A stretch of DNA of 64,000 nt from CAYWRO01 sp964460345 (GCA_964460345.1 CAYWRO010000012.1:1-64000), one strand, 5' to 3'; counted from the stretch's first letter, positions 1 through 8,740 are shown. The notes: generated from the sequence alone by a model not told the origin. Program-made: numbers and translations.

Positions 1-1229
1 AGGGCAATCGGGAGGGTCGAGGGGGCAGCGAGGGCGAGGATGCGGGTCATCAGTTCCGCCTCCACTCGCTCCACCCACCCGTCGAACGCGACTTCTGCGC
101 CAGCGATCCGCGCTCCCACGGCCCGTGCGGTAAGCCATTCACCGTCGCACGCCTGACGCAGCGCCTCCTCCCACGCCTCCGCCGTCGGCTCCACGAGCAG
201 CCCGGGCGACTCCACCCCGCGCTCGCGCAGCAGGTCCGCCCCCGATGCCCCCGCGGCGGCGAGCACCGGCAACCCCGCGCGCAACGCATCCGCCACGAAC
301 CGTCCCGTCGCCCCCGCGCAGAAGGCGTCCGGCCGCGGCTCCAGCGGGGCGCACACCGCATCCGCGGCGCTCAGCAGCGCCTCGACGGCTTCCGTCTGCC
401 CCACCACGCGCAGCGCACGCTGACACCCCGCCCGGCACGCGGCATCGTGCACCGCGTACGCATCGCGCGCCATCGCCACGACCACCGGAGCATGCCCGGT
501 CGCGACTTCCGGCGCAGTAATCCGCGAGATCGCCTCCAGAAACGCCTCCCAGTCCGTCCCGACCGTCCGCATCAGTGATACAAGCACCACACGTCGCGCC
601 GGATTGATGTGCAGCCGGGCGCGCACCTCCGCTCGCAAGCGGGCATGGAGGTCCGGCGCCACCGGCTCGACCATCGCCGCAAACCCGACGTCCCGCACGC
701 CTTCAGCCAGGCTCGGCCACCGCTCGCTCGCCGCCGCGGCCGCGGCGGGGCCGAAGGCCAGTACCCGCGCAGAGCCGCCGGCCGTCCTCGCCGCTTGACG
801 CTCTACAGCGCGTCCCAGCAGCGCGCCCCAGTGCCGGCTCAGCCACATCCACCGGCTCGCCAGCCCGCGCGAGGAGAGTTCATCCGCCAGCAGCGCCTCG
901 ACAGATTCATCCAGCGGCATCCAGACTTGCCCCGATGCCAGCCGCGTCAGTGACAGCGTCACCGCACCCCCACCACCATGCACGACCGCTTCGCACCCGC
1001 GCCGCAGCCACCGCGCCGTCGCGCCGGGTTGTTCCGCCTGGTTGTGTTCAAACGGCCGCCGCGCGCGCACGCGGCAGCCGAACATCTCCACATCCTCCGC
1101 CGTGTCGCACAGCAGCGTGACCGACCAGCCACGCGCTCCAAGCCCTGCCGTCAGCCGCGCTGTCAGCGCCCCGTGCGTCCATGCATGGCGCTCAAGGCGC
1201 GACGCCACAATGACAACCTCGCGCGTCAA
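1..1229 (-). CDS. Glycosyltransferase (GT4-like), partial at left edge
   Basis: An open frame of about 409 codons runs leftward from a TTG at 1229 off the window edge without a stop. The TTG overlaps the TGA of the upstream O-antigen ligase (TTGA), so the two genes look translationally coupled. The start reads MTREVVIVASRLERHAWTHG, and later segments include VVLVSLMRTVGTDWEAFLEA and the acceptor-region-like stretch GRFVADALRAGLPVLAAAGA. This is a two-domain Rossmann layout of the kind seen in GT4/GT-B glycosyltransferases that transfer sugars onto lipid-linked or surface glycans. There is no signal peptide, so a cytoplasmic location is likely. The neighbouring ligase supports a role in exopolysaccharide or O-antigen assembly. 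The donor and acceptor sugars cannot be told, and the family call rests on overall pattern, not on a diagnostic motif. Confidence 0.6.
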   Translation of the reverse strand, partial: MTREVVIVASRLERHAWTHGALTARLTAGLGARGWSVTLLCDTAEDVEMFGCRVRARRPFEHNQAEQPGATARWLRRGCEAVVHGGGGAVTLSLTRLASGQVWMPLDESVEALLADELSSRGLASRWMWLSRHWGALLGRAVERQAARTAGGSARVLAFGPAAAAAASERWPSLAEGVRDVGFAAMVEPVAPDLHARLRAEVRARLHINPARRVVLVSLMRTVGTDWEAFLEAISRITAPEVATGHAPVVVAMARDAYAVHDAACRAGCQRALRVVGQTEAVEALLSAADAVCAPLEPRPDAFCAGATGRFVADALRAGLPVLAAAGASGADLLRERGVESPGLLVEPTAEAWEEALRQACDGEWLTARAVGARIAGAEVAFDGWVERVEAELMTRILALAAPSTLPIA

Positions 1230-2695
1230 TCCCCGCCCCCGGTCCCCGCACGATCCTCCCGCCCCTTGTCCCCCTTCGCTCCGCCCCGACCCGTGCCGGC
1301 TTCCATCTCCCGAGCCGCCTGAAGCCGCGGCCGCCCGGGATAGCACAGCACCAGCATCGTGAAGAGCATCGCCCCCGTCTGCGTGCTCACCTGGAGCGCA
1401 TCAAACGTCCCGACCAGAACGAGCCCCGCCACGGCAAACGCCGGCCCGAGCCCGTAGCCGGCGCGCTGTTCGGCCGGGCCGCGGAATCCGCCCCACAGGG
1501 CGATCCCCGCCACCGCCCCCGCCAGCAGCAGCCCCGGCACGCCGAGCGTCGCCAGCAGGTGAAGCGGCGCGCTGTGGGCATGATCATGCAGGCGATGTCC
1601 ACCCTGCGTCACGCCATGCCGCTCCACGTACTCGCCGAGCGCCGTGCGGAAACCGCCCGCCCCCACGCCTGTCAGCGGCCGCTCCGCAAAGGTCTCCAGC
1701 GCCGCCCGCCACATCAGCACGCGTGCCCCGGTGTCCGAGTCGTAATCTTCCTCTTCAAGCGCGCGCCGCACCTCCGCCACGCCGATCTCGGCGCGGTGCT
1801 CGAGTTGCTCACCCACCAGCGCCCACGCGCCCCATGCCACTCCCGCCGCGCCGACGGCAATCACCACGAGCGATACCGCCAGCCGCCGCAGCGGCCGAAC
1901 ATGGGCAATCGCGTACACCAGCGCAACACCGACGAGCGCGCTGCCCGTGATCCACGCCCCGCGCGTCCCCGTGACAAAGATCGCCGGAATCGTGATCAGG
2001 CACCCGACGATTCCCGGCAGCCGCGTGCGCTTGTGCTCTGAGTCCGGCGGCGCATCATCGTCATCGCCCCGCACGCGCACGACCGCCGGGTGCCGGTTCG
2101 GCCCGAGCAGCGCTTCCGGCAGGTGCAGCCCCAGCACCGCCACCAGCATCGCCGCCCCGGGAACAGGATCAAGCCACCCGCTATTGCGCCCCGGCTTACG
2201 ACCGAAGTCGATCCACTCAATCCCGATCGCATTGTCGATGATCTGCACCACCTGCCCGGCATTGGCCACGAGGAATCCCGCGGCGATCGCGATCACCAGC
2301 AGCTCCCGCCGGTCCAGCACCGGCCACAGCAGCGGCAGCAGCACGAGCCAGCGAATCGTCGCGATCTCGTCCAACCCCTGCTTCACATCCGGCGACCACA
2401 GCAGGCTTATCGCAAGCCACGCGTAATAAGCAAGGATTGCCCACAGCAGCGGCTGCTTCACAATTGGCCACAGAGTCGCGATCCCCTTGTCCAGGCGGAT
2501 CAGCCAGCAGATCAGCATCGGCAGCCCCGCCCACTCCACAATCGTCGTCGGCGCGGCGAGCAGGAAGCACCAGAGCAGCGCCGTCACCAGGTGAATCCGG
2601 CGCCCCAGCGGGTCCACGCGCGCCTGCCACCCAAACCGGACATCCACATCCGGGTTCTGGAGCTCACTGTCGATGTCAATCAGGCGGAGCGGCAT
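1226..2695 (-). CDS. O-antigen ligase family protein (WaaL/Wzy_C)
   Basis: The product is 489 residues with about ten hydrophobic segments, the first being LVTALLWCFLLAAP near residue 40. The Wzy_C hallmark lies near residues 355-395: GVGAGGFRTAL, then a His-rich loop HDHAHSAPLHLLATLG followed by VPGLLLAG. In WaaL and Wzy this large periplasmic loop and its conserved His/Arg residues are needed to join polymerised glycan to lipid or to polymerise repeat units. A charged linker near residues 205-225 (VRVRGDDDDAPPDSEHKR) separates two membrane bundles. The ATG at 2695 is the only sensible start. The 3' end overlaps the downstream glycosyltransferase, so the pair forms a surface-polysaccharide operon. 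Ligase versus polymerase cannot be separated from sequence alone. Confidence 0.85.
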   Translation of the reverse strand: MPLRLIDIDSELQNPDVDVRFGWQARVDPLGRRIHLVTALLWCFLLAAPTTIVEWAGLPMLICWLIRLDKGIATLWPIVKQPLLWAILAYYAWLAISLLWSPDVKQGLDEIATIRWLVLLPLLWPVLDRRELLVIAIAAGFLVANAGQVVQIIDNAIGIEWIDFGRKPGRNSGWLDPVPGAAMLVAVLGLHLPEALLGPNRHPAVVRVRGDDDDAPPDSEHKRTRLPGIVGCLITIPAIFVTGTRGAWITGSALVGVALVYAIAHVRPLRRLAVSLVVIAVGAAGVAWGAWALVGEQLEHRAEIGVAEVRRALEEEDYDSDTGARVLMWRAALETFAERPLTGVGAGGFRTALGEYVERHGVTQGGHRLHDHAHSAPLHLLATLGVPGLLLAGAVAGIALWGGFRGPAEQRAGYGLGPAFAVAGLVLVGTFDALQVSTQTGAMLFTMLVLCYPGRPRLQAAREMEAGTGRGGAKGDKGREDRAGTGGGD

Positions 2696-2908
2696 ATGTG
2701 TGGTTCACACGGGCACGGAGCCGAGCGAAAATGTCAGAACGGCTCAAACGGACCCCGCCCCCCGGAACCGGCGTTCGGAATATTATCGGATCACAGCCCT
2801 TTCTTTCGCCTCTGCCGAACGCCATTGAAGCCTGAGCCGAATACGTTGGTAGAACAAGGTGGCCGGCAGGCCATGGATACCGGACACTCTGGGTATCAGG
2901 AGCGCGGC

Positions 2909-4654
2909 ATGAACGACATCAGCAATGTCCTCAGAAGGGCGGCCATCCGCCTGTGGGTTGCGGGCCTGTTTCGTGCCCTCGTCCTGTTTCTCTCGGTCGG
3001 CCTGACCGTCGCCCTCGGGCTGCGCATCGCGCAACAGCTCCTTTCGCTCGAGCTTGCCTGGGTGGATGTGGCCATCTGGCTCGGGGCTGGGGCCGTCGTG
3101 GCCGCCCTGGTTTACTCTGTCCTCTTCCGCGAGTCGCGCGACGCCGTGGCCCGCCGCGTCGATGAAGGCGCGCAGCTCCGCGAAGCCATCAGCACCGCGC
3201 TGTGCGTCCACACCATGGATGACCCCTGGTCGCGCGCCACCGTCGCTTCCGCGGCGGAGAAGGCCCGCGCCGTGCGCGTCCGTCACGCCGTCCCGATCTC
3301 CGCGCCGCGCTACCTGCCGGTGCCGATGGCCCTGTGCGTCGCGCTGCTGGTCGTCTGGATTGCGCTGCCGCGGTTCGACTTCGCCGGTCTCGGCGCTCAG
3401 CGCCAGGAGAAGCAGCGCGAGCAGACCATCCTTGCCGAAGCCAGGAAGGTCGAGGACAAGGTCAACAAGATTGAGGAGCAGCTCAAGGAGATCGACCCCG
3501 GCGCAGACGGCGCGAAGCCGGAGGCGATCAAGCCCCCGGACAACCTCTCTCCGGAAGAGGTCGTCACCGCCCAGATCCAGAAGATCAGCGATCTTCGTCA
3601 GCGGGCCGAGGCGATCAAGGCCGGTGAAAAGGGCCAGACCATGGAAGCCATCAAGGATGCGCTCCAGCGTCTGAAGAGCCCGGGCCAGGAGCTTTCCCCG
3701 CTCACGCGCGCCCTGGCGCAGGGCAACTTCAAGGCCGCCTCGGATGAACTGGCCAAGATGCAGGAGCAGCTTGAGTCCGGCGAGATGAGCGAAGAGCAGA
3801 AGCAGGCGATGGCCGACCAGATGCAGGCCCTCGCCGAGCAGCTCAAGGAACTGGCCGAGAATCGCGAAGCGCTCGAAGAACAACTCGAGAAGATGGGGCT
3901 CGACAAGAAGCTCGCGGCCAGCCCCGAAGCGCTCAAGGAAGCGCTCGAGAAGATGAACAACCTCTCCCAGGAGCAGAAGCAGCAGCTTCAGGAGATGGCC
4001 AAGTCCATGAACCAGGCCTGCAGCATGTGCCAGGGCATGTCCGGCGCGATGAACCAGATGGCGCAGGCCATGCAGCAGGGGCAGCAGGGTGAGGGCTCCG
4101 AAGGCATGGAGGGCATGGAGGCAATGTCCGGCCAGCTCTCGCAGATGGAGATGCTCGCCCAGGAGCTCGCCCAGGCCGAATCGCTCTCCTCCGAGTGCAT
4201 GTCCCAACTCGCCGCCCTCAGCCAGTTCAGCGAGACGCCGGAAGGCATGGGCTCCTGCGAGGGCCAGGGCGAAGGCCAGCAGGGCACGCGCCCATGGGCC
4301 TCCGGCTGGAAGGAAAGCCCCGGCAACGGCGCGGGCGGCCCCGGCCAGGGCCGCGGCGGCGACGTCGGCCAGCAGCAGGCCAACACCAAGTGGAAGACGG
4401 AGAAGTTCCTCGGCGAGGTTGGCCAGGGACGCATGATCGGCACGCGCTTCGTTGAGGGCGAAGGCATCCGCAACGAGTCCGTCGCCGAGTTCCGCGCGGC
4501 GGTTGAAGCCGCCGAAGGCGAGGCCTCCGACGCGATCGAACAGAACGTCATCCCCAAGGACATGCAGGACGTCGTCAAGCGTTACTTCGGCCGTCTGAAG
4601 GCCAAGACCGAAGCCGAAACCGCCGAGGCGCCCGCCGAAGCGACGGAAGGCTGA
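2909..4654 (+). CDS. Large membrane-anchored coiled-coil protein, uncharacterised
   Basis: The product is 581 residues. The ATG at 2909 was chosen because AGGAG lies about 7 bases upstream and the N-terminus MNDISNVLRRAAIRLWVAG leads into two membrane helices (residues ~15-40 and ~48-70). The frame stays open far upstream, but that part is low-complexity shadow. A third helix, LPVPMALCVALLVVWIALP, lies near residue 140. From about 170 onward the protein is charged and Gln/Glu/Met-rich with strong heptad character (long runs of EEQLEKM, QQLQEMA and similar), then a Gly/Gln-rich linker and an ordered tail. The layout recalls DUF4175-like membrane proteins found near MoxR/DUF58 clusters, but no such genes are adjacent. 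Function is unknown; a periplasmic or cytoplasmic scaffold is plausible. It is divergent from the O-antigen ligase. Confidence 0.75.
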   Translation: MNDISNVLRRAAIRLWVAGLFRALVLFLSVGLTVALGLRIAQQLLSLELAWVDVAIWLGAGAVVAALVYSVLFRESRDAVARRVDEGAQLREAISTALCVHTMDDPWSRATVASAAEKARAVRVRHAVPISAPRYLPVPMALCVALLVVWIALPRFDFAGLGAQRQEKQREQTILAEARKVEDKVNKIEEQLKEIDPGADGAKPEAIKPPDNLSPEEVVTAQIQKISDLRQRAEAIKAGEKGQTMEAIKDALQRLKSPGQELSPLTRALAQGNFKAASDELAKMQEQLESGEMSEEQKQAMADQMQALAEQLKELAENREALEEQLEKMGLDKKLAASPEALKEALEKMNNLSQEQKQQLQEMAKSMNQACSMCQGMSGAMNQMAQAMQQGQQGEGSEGMEGMEAMSGQLSQMEMLAQELAQAESLSSECMSQLAALSQFSETPEGMGSCEGQGEGQQGTRPWASGWKESPGNGAGGPGQGRGGDVGQQQANTKWKTEKFLGEVGQGRMIGTRFVEGEGIRNESVAEFRAAVEAAEGEASDAIEQNVIPKDMQDVVKRYFGRLKAKTEAETAEAPAEATEG

Positions 4655-4684
4655 TCAGCGCCCGCTCAAAGAGAACCAGCAACC

Positions 4685-4716
4685 AGCGCCCGCGCATGAC
4701 CACATGCACGGGCGCT
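4685..4716. terminator. Hairpin after coiled-coil gene
   Basis: A perfect 8-bp inverted repeat (AGCGCCCG / CGGGCGCT) encloses a second small dyad (CATG acca CATG). It lies 30 bases after the stop of the coiled-coil gene and before the binding-protein gene. No T-tract follows, so it would be a GC-only terminator or an mRNA 3' end stabiliser. Confidence 0.5.
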
Positions 4717-4781
4717 GTCGTTCACGAAGTCATCGTGTCCACCCGCATCCGCCAACCCGTTAACTCTCCGTACCATCCGCC

Positions 4782-5852
4782 ATGCTCACCGACACTCACC
4801 TGATCCGCACATGGTGCGTGACCGCCCTTCTCGCTGCGGCCGCGCTGCTGCCGGCCTGCACGCGCGAAGCCGCCGATGAAGTCGTCCTCTATTCCAGCGT
4901 CGATCCGCAGTACCTCCAGCCGGTGATGGACGCCTTTGAAGAGGAGACCGGCATCCGCGTTCGTTACGCCGGTGACACCGAGGCGACCAAGACCACCGGC
5001 CTGGCCACACGCCTCGTTGAGGAGAACCGCTCCGGCCGCGCCCGGGCCGACGTCTGGTGGTCCAGCGAACCATTCTGGACCATCCAACTCGCCGGGCAGG
5101 GGATCTTTACGCCTTACACCAGCGACGCCGCGGAACAGTCCATCCCCGGCGGCTGGCCCGCCCAGCACCGCGGCGACAACGACCTCTGGTACGGCCTCGC
5201 CCTCCGCGCCCGTGTCTTCGTCTACAACACCGACCTGGTCAGCGAGAGCGACGCCCCGCGCACGCTCACCGACCTGCTCGACCCGCGCTTCAAGGGACGC
5301 ATCGGCATCGCCCGCCCGGAGTTCGGCACCACCCGCGGCCACATGGCCGCCATGCTCGTCGCATTCGGTGAAGACCAGTTCCGCGACTGGCTCCAGAGCC
5401 TCGCCGACAACGGCGTGCGCATCTACGACGGCAACATGTCCGTCGTCCGCGCCGTCTCCACCGGCGAGATCCACGTCGGCCTCACCGACACCGACGATGT
5501 CTGGGCCGGCCAGCGCAACGGCTGGCCCGTCGCGCTGACCTACGAAGCCCGTTCCAACCCGCCGTCACTCGAGACCGGCATGGGCCCCCTCATGATGCCC
5601 AACACCATCGCCCTCGTCGCCGGAGCGCCCAACAGCGACAACGGCAAACGTTTCATCGACTTCGTCCTCTCCGGCAAGGCCGAACGCATCCTCGCCGAGA
5701 GCGACTCCCACAACATCCCGGTCAACCCCGACCTGAGCGCTGAGTTCAGCCAGTACGCGGTGGCCGATCAGGCCCAGGTCAGCCTGGAAGCAGTCGCCGC
5801 GGCGATGGACCGCGCGATCCAGATCTGCAACGAAATCCTCACCAGCCGCTAA
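4782..5852 (+). CDS. Extracellular solute-binding lipoprotein, iron(III)/FbpA-like
   Basis: The product is 356 residues. The N-terminus has a hydrophobic stretch and lipobox ALLPAC with Cys26, so it should be a lipoprotein. The mature part begins VVLYSSVDPQYLQPVMDAFE, the opening strand and helix of family-1 binding proteins of the FbpA/FutA type. Further family segments are RADVWWSSEP near residue 90, YGLALRARVFVYNTD near 145, and MMPNTIALVAGAPNS near 270. Such proteins deliver Fe3+ or other small anionic or cationic ligands to an ABC importer. No permease or ATPase gene is adjacent, so the partner must lie elsewhere or the gene is an orphan. Ligand residues cannot be assigned with certainty. 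Confidence 0.8.
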   Translation: MLTDTHLIRTWCVTALLAAAALLPACTREAADEVVLYSSVDPQYLQPVMDAFEEETGIRVRYAGDTEATKTTGLATRLVEENRSGRARADVWWSSEPFWTIQLAGQGIFTPYTSDAAEQSIPGGWPAQHRGDNDLWYGLALRARVFVYNTDLVSESDAPRTLTDLLDPRFKGRIGIARPEFGTTRGHMAAMLVAFGEDQFRDWLQSLADNGVRIYDGNMSVVRAVSTGEIHVGLTDTDDVWAGQRNGWPVALTYEARSNPPSLETGMGPLMMPNTIALVAGAPNSDNGKRFIDFVLSGKAERILAESDSHNIPVNPDLSAEFSQYAVADQAQVSLEAVAAAMDRAIQICNEILTSR

Positions 5853-5863
5853 CCTCCGCATCA

Positions 5864-5952
5864 CTCCCATTCCCCATTCCCCATTCCCCATTCCCCATTC
5901 CCCATTCCCCATTCCTCATTCGCCATTCGTCATTCGTCATTCGCAATTCGTA
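5864..5952. repeat. Tandem heptamer tract (CATTCCC and variants)
   Basis: About a dozen copies of a 7-bp unit run head to tail: first CATTCCC copies, then degenerate CATTCGT/CATTCGC copies. The tract fills the space between the binding-protein stop and the amidohydrolase start. It is a slippage-type microsatellite with no spacers and so is not CRISPR. Confidence 0.85.
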
Positions 5953-5965
5953 ACTACACTTCCTG

Positions 5966-6210
5966 ATGCCCCCCGAACTCAAGCCTCTCGTCCGCGAAAT
6001 CCTCCCTGAAATCATCGCTCTCCGGCACGACCTCCACCGCCACCCCGAGCTCGCCTACAAGGAACACCGCACCACCTCCGTCGTCGCGCGCGAGCTTGAC
6101 CGCCTCGGCATCCAGCACGTCGCAAACGTCGCCCGCGGCAGCGGCGTCGTCGCCCACCTCCCCGCCACCACCGGCAAGACCGATGGTGCAGTCGCGCTCC
6201 GCGCCGACAT
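5966..6210 (+). CDS. M20D amidohydrolase copy A, N-terminal fragment before assembly gap
   Basis: Eighty-one codons precede the run of Ns. They begin MPPELKPLVREILPEIIALR and continue with the M20D signature RHDLHRHPEL, then GVVAHLPATTG and GAVALRAD. This is the N-terminal catalytic half of an amidohydrolase of the hippurate or N-acyl-amino-acid hydrolase type, which uses two metals to cleave N-acyl bonds. Only the start of the gene is present because the frame is cut by the gap. Sequence beyond the gap repeats the same region at lower identity, so this is a separate paralogue from the downstream fragment, not its missing start. Confidence 0.75.
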
Positions 6211-6220
6211 NNNNNNNNNN
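6211..6220. other. Assembly gap (10 N)
   Basis: Ten ambiguous bases of placeholder length. The reading frame differs on the two sides, and homologous protein segments are present on both sides, so the true gap is not 10 bases. Confidence 0.98.
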
Positions 6221-6221
6221 C

Positions 6222-7289
6222 CGCGAGCTCGAGCGCCTGGGCATCGCTCACGCCGCGGGCCTCGCCGGCGGCACGGGCGTGGTGGCCCACCTCCCCGCGA
6301 CCGTGGGCGACACATCCGCCGGCGCCGTCGCCCTCCGCGCCGACATGGACGCCCTGCCCATCGAGGAGCGCACCGGCGCCCCCTACGCCTCCACCACCCG
6401 CGGCGTCATGCACGCCTGCGGCCACGACGGCCACACCGCCAACCTCCTCGGCGTCGCGCGCGTCCTCTCCCGTCTCGATCACCGCCCCAACCCCGTCACC
6501 TTCATCTTCCAGCCCGCCGAAGAGGGCGGCGCAGGCGGCAAGGCCATGTGCGAGGCCGGCGCGCTCGACGGCACGCTCCTCGGCCCGCCCGTCGAGCGCA
6601 TCTTCGGCCTCCACGGCTGGCCCCAGCTCACCGTCGGCCAGGTCGGCTCACGCCCCGGACCGCTCCTCGCCGCCACCGATACCTTCAAAATCACCGTCCG
6701 CGGCCGCCAGTCCCACGCCGCCTACCCCCACCTCAGCGCCGACCCCATCGTCGCCGCCGCGGCGAGCATCACCGCCCTCCAGTCCATCGTCTCGCGCAAC
6801 GTCGGCCCCCTGCAGAACGCCGTCGTCTCCGTCTGCCGCATGAACGCCGGCACCGCCCTGAACGTCATCCCGCACGAGGCCAAGTTCGCCGGCACCGCCC
6901 GCTCTCTCACGCCCGAGATCCGCGCCCTCCTCAAGCAGCGCATCCACGAAACCGCAGCCGCCGTCGCCGCGGCACACGGCTGCACCGCCGAGATCCGCTG
7001 GCGCGAGGGCTACCCCGTCACGCGCAACGACCCCGACCTCACCGAGCACTTCTTCGCCGTTGCCCGCGACGCCCTCGGCGCAGACCGCGTCGTCAACGTC
7101 CCCGAGCCCACCATGGGCGGCGAAGACTTCGCCTACTACGGCGCGCACGTCCCCGCCTGCTTCTTCATCCTCGGCGTCTGTCCCCCCGGCCGCACCGACT
7201 TCCCCACGTTGCATCAGCCGACGTACAACTTCAACGACGACGCCCTCGAGACCGGCATCGAAACCATGTGCACCCTCGCGCTCGCCTGA
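6222..7289 (+). CDS. M20D amidohydrolase copy B (hippurate hydrolase-like), 5' end missing
   Basis: The first readable residues after the gap are RELERLGIAH, and the frame runs to TGA at 7289. Metal-site motifs are intact: ALRADMDALPIEE, MHACGHDGHTANLLG with the His-Asp-His ligands, FQPAEEGGAGG with the catalytic Glu pair, and GGEDFAYY near the C-terminus with its metal-binding Glu. The dimerisation (lid) domain is present around RGRQSHAAYPHLSADP. The family hydrolyses N-acyl amino acids or related amides in the cytoplasm. About 50 N-terminal residues are lost in the gap. The first ~40 residues repeat the end of copy A at roughly three-quarters nucleotide identity, which points to tandem paralogues. 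Substrate is unknown. Confidence 0.85.
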   Translation, partial: RELERLGIAHAAGLAGGTGVVAHLPATVGDTSAGAVALRADMDALPIEERTGAPYASTTRGVMHACGHDGHTANLLGVARVLSRLDHRPNPVTFIFQPAEEGGAGGKAMCEAGALDGTLLGPPVERIFGLHGWPQLTVGQVGSRPGPLLAATDTFKITVRGRQSHAAYPHLSADPIVAAAASITALQSIVSRNVGPLQNAVVSVCRMNAGTALNVIPHEAKFAGTARSLTPEIRALLKQRIHETAAAVAAAHGCTAEIRWREGYPVTRNDPDLTEHFFAVARDALGADRVVNVPEPTMGGEDFAYYGAHVPACFFILGVCPPGRTDFPTLHQPTYNFNDDALETGIETMCTLALA

Positions 7290-7313
7290 CGCGAACCATG
7301 CACGCTATTCAAG

Positions 7314-7619
7314 GGTGCCACCGCTCGCCGCGGTACTCCGCGGCGCAGCGGTGCGGGCGCGCAGAGGCCAGGGGTTTATCAAGATTTGGTTTGTGTCGGA
7401 GAAGTCCGCTGTAACGGTGCCACCGCTCGTCGCGGTACTCCGCGGCGCAGCGGTGCGGGCGCGCACAGAACAAGGGATTATCAAGAGTTGGCTTGTGCCG
7501 GAGAAGTCCGCTGTAATGGTGCCACCGCTCGCCGCGGTACTCCGAGGCGCAGCGGTGCGTGCGCGCACAGGACAGGGGATTATCAAGAGTTGGCTTGTGC
7601 GGCAGAAGTCCGCTGTAAC
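7314..7619. repeat. Three tandem 102-bp repeats, each with a strong hairpin
   Basis: Units start at 7314, 7416 and 7518 with an exact 102-base period, and a degenerate fourth start is visible at 7620. Each unit opens with a hairpin whose arms are CACCGCT-c-GCCGCGG and CCGCGGC-gc-AGCGGTG around TACT. Single changes occur in units 2 and 3. Conserved segments GGGATTATCAAGAGTTGGCT and GAAGTCCGCTGTAA follow the hairpin. The period is a multiple of three and lacks stops in several frames, which creates spurious open frames on both strands. The array begins 25 bases after the amidohydrolase stop, so the first hairpin could end transcription. It fills most of the 436-base gap before the next gene. 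Confidence 0.85.
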
Positions 7620-7725
7620 GGCGCCCGTGCTCGCTGCCCCGTGCGCTCGCGGCGCAACAGTGCACCCGCCCAGCCCCACCCGCCGCGGCAATATCATGCA
7701 GCGGTCAGCGGCTGCCATTCACACC

Positions 7726-8139
7726 ATGCCCCGCACCCATGACATCCTCTTCTACGACGGCCACTGCGGCCTCTGTCACCGCAGCGTCCTCTTCGCCCTC
7801 AAGCGCGACCCCGACGGCTCACGTTTCCGCTTCGCGCCGCTCCAGGGTGAAACCTTCGCCGCGGCGGTCCCCGAGCCCACCCGTCGCCGCCTCCCCGACA
7901 GCATCGTCGTCGCCACCCCCGACGGCCGCCTCCTCACCCGCTGGCACGCCGTCCAGCGCCTCCTCACACGCCTGTCCCAACCCTGGCCAACCCTCGCCCG
8001 CCTCACCCAACTCATCCCCCGCCCCCTCATGGACCGCGCCTACGACACCACCGCCGCAATCCGCCACCGCCTCTTCCCCAGGCCGCAGAACACCTGCCCC
8101 ATGTGCGACCCGGCACTCCGCAGGCGATTTTTGCCCTAG
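7726..8139 (+). CDS. DCC-family thiol-disulfide oxidoreductase-like protein (DUF393)
   Basis: The product is 137 residues from the ATG at 7726. The frame is open upstream through the tandem repeats, but those codons are repeat-derived. The diagnostic motif is right at the start: ILFYDGHCGLCHRSVLFALK, the D-G-x-C-x-x-C signature of DUF393/DCC proteins. Other conserved parts are FRFAPLQGE, DSIVVATPDGRLLTR and the C-terminal CPMCDPALRRRF with a second Cys pair. The family has a thioredoxin-like motif, but its physiological role is poorly defined. It is monocistronic by position and follows the 102-bp repeat array. Confidence 0.85.
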   Translation: MPRTHDILFYDGHCGLCHRSVLFALKRDPDGSRFRFAPLQGETFAAAVPEPTRRRLPDSIVVATPDGRLLTRWHAVQRLLTRLSQPWPTLARLTQLIPRPLMDRAYDTTAAIRHRLFPRPQNTCPMCDPALRRRFLP

Positions 8140-8236
8140 CCTGACTCACTTCGGCGATCCAGTGTGACTGCGAAAAGATGCGCGGAGAGGCTGGTTCAAG
8201 CCTCAACGTTCTAGTTCGGGGCAAGTTCTCGCCTCA

Positions 8237-8740
8237 TCACAGGCGCACGAAGTCGACCGTGATACTGGCGTCATCCCATGTATGCATCTCGCCTTTGGGA
8301 TTCGTCAGGATCACAATGTCTATATCGCCTCCCAGTGGCCGCTGGACAATCCAAATGCTGCCGGACTCAAACCGTTCAGTTGCCTGGCCATCTGGATCGG
8401 CGCACTGAAGAGGCTCCCGGAGCATCAGGCAATCCCCCTCCTTGAGACCACTGCGATATTGCAGCGGATCGCTCGCCGCCTCGGCGCTCGGCTCCTCGGC
8501 GGGATCAAGGATTTCAGCGCCTTCGATCTGGAAGCTGCCGAACCCAACGATCTCCGAGTCCGTTCGGCCACTCGTGACGCCGAACCACATAACGCCGGCC
8601 TCCGGCGACACGTCGACCGTGCAGGGAAGGAACTCGATCGTCCTGCCGTCATCAAGCCTCACGCGCACCATCGCCCTCCTGCCCAGAGCAATTGATAAGC
8701 GTCGGTCAGCCTCAGTTAGCAGCGGTTTCTGCTTCATCAT
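8237..8740 (-). CDS. Hypothetical protein of accessory island
   Basis: The product is 167 residues from the ATG-ATG pair at 8740, which overlaps the end of the upstream gene by 29 bases; a longer open frame reaches 8821. I do not recognise a family. It is acidic, apparently soluble and beta-rich in pattern (MVRVRLDDGRTIEFLPCTVD, GSIWIVQRPLGGDIDIVILT), with no signal peptide or membrane segment. It sits at the distal end of a leftward-reading group of small orphan genes associated with an RHS locus, so an immunity-type or cargo role is possible. That is inference from position only. Confidence 0.5.
   Translation of the reverse strand: MMKQKPLLTEADRRLSIALGRRAMVRVRLDDGRTIEFLPCTVDVSPEAGVMWFGVTSGRTDSEIVGFGSFQIEGAEILDPAEEPSAEAASDPLQYRSGLKEGDCLMLREPLQCADPDGQATERFESGSIWIVQRPLGGDIDIVILTNPKGEMHTWDDASITVDFVRL

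Noticed and set aside
2090..2908. Upstream extension of the coiled-coil protein frame
   Set aside because: It is antisense to the O-antigen ligase and rich in His/Arg/Pro/Gln shadow codons. A ribosome site and membrane helices begin at 2909.
2783..4207. 474-codon leftward frame rich in Leu/His/Gly
   Set aside because: Mirror image of the coiled-coil gene on the other strand; composition follows from its Glu/Gln/Lys codons.
5966..7414. Single long frame running through the gap
   Set aside because: After the Ns it is out of phase and Arg/Pro-rich. The true amidohydrolase frame is the other one.
7305..7718. Leftward and rightward frames inside the 102-bp repeats, or a CRISPR array
   Set aside because: The open frames are a by-product of a repeat length divisible by three. 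Units are adjacent with no spacers, so it is not CRISPR.
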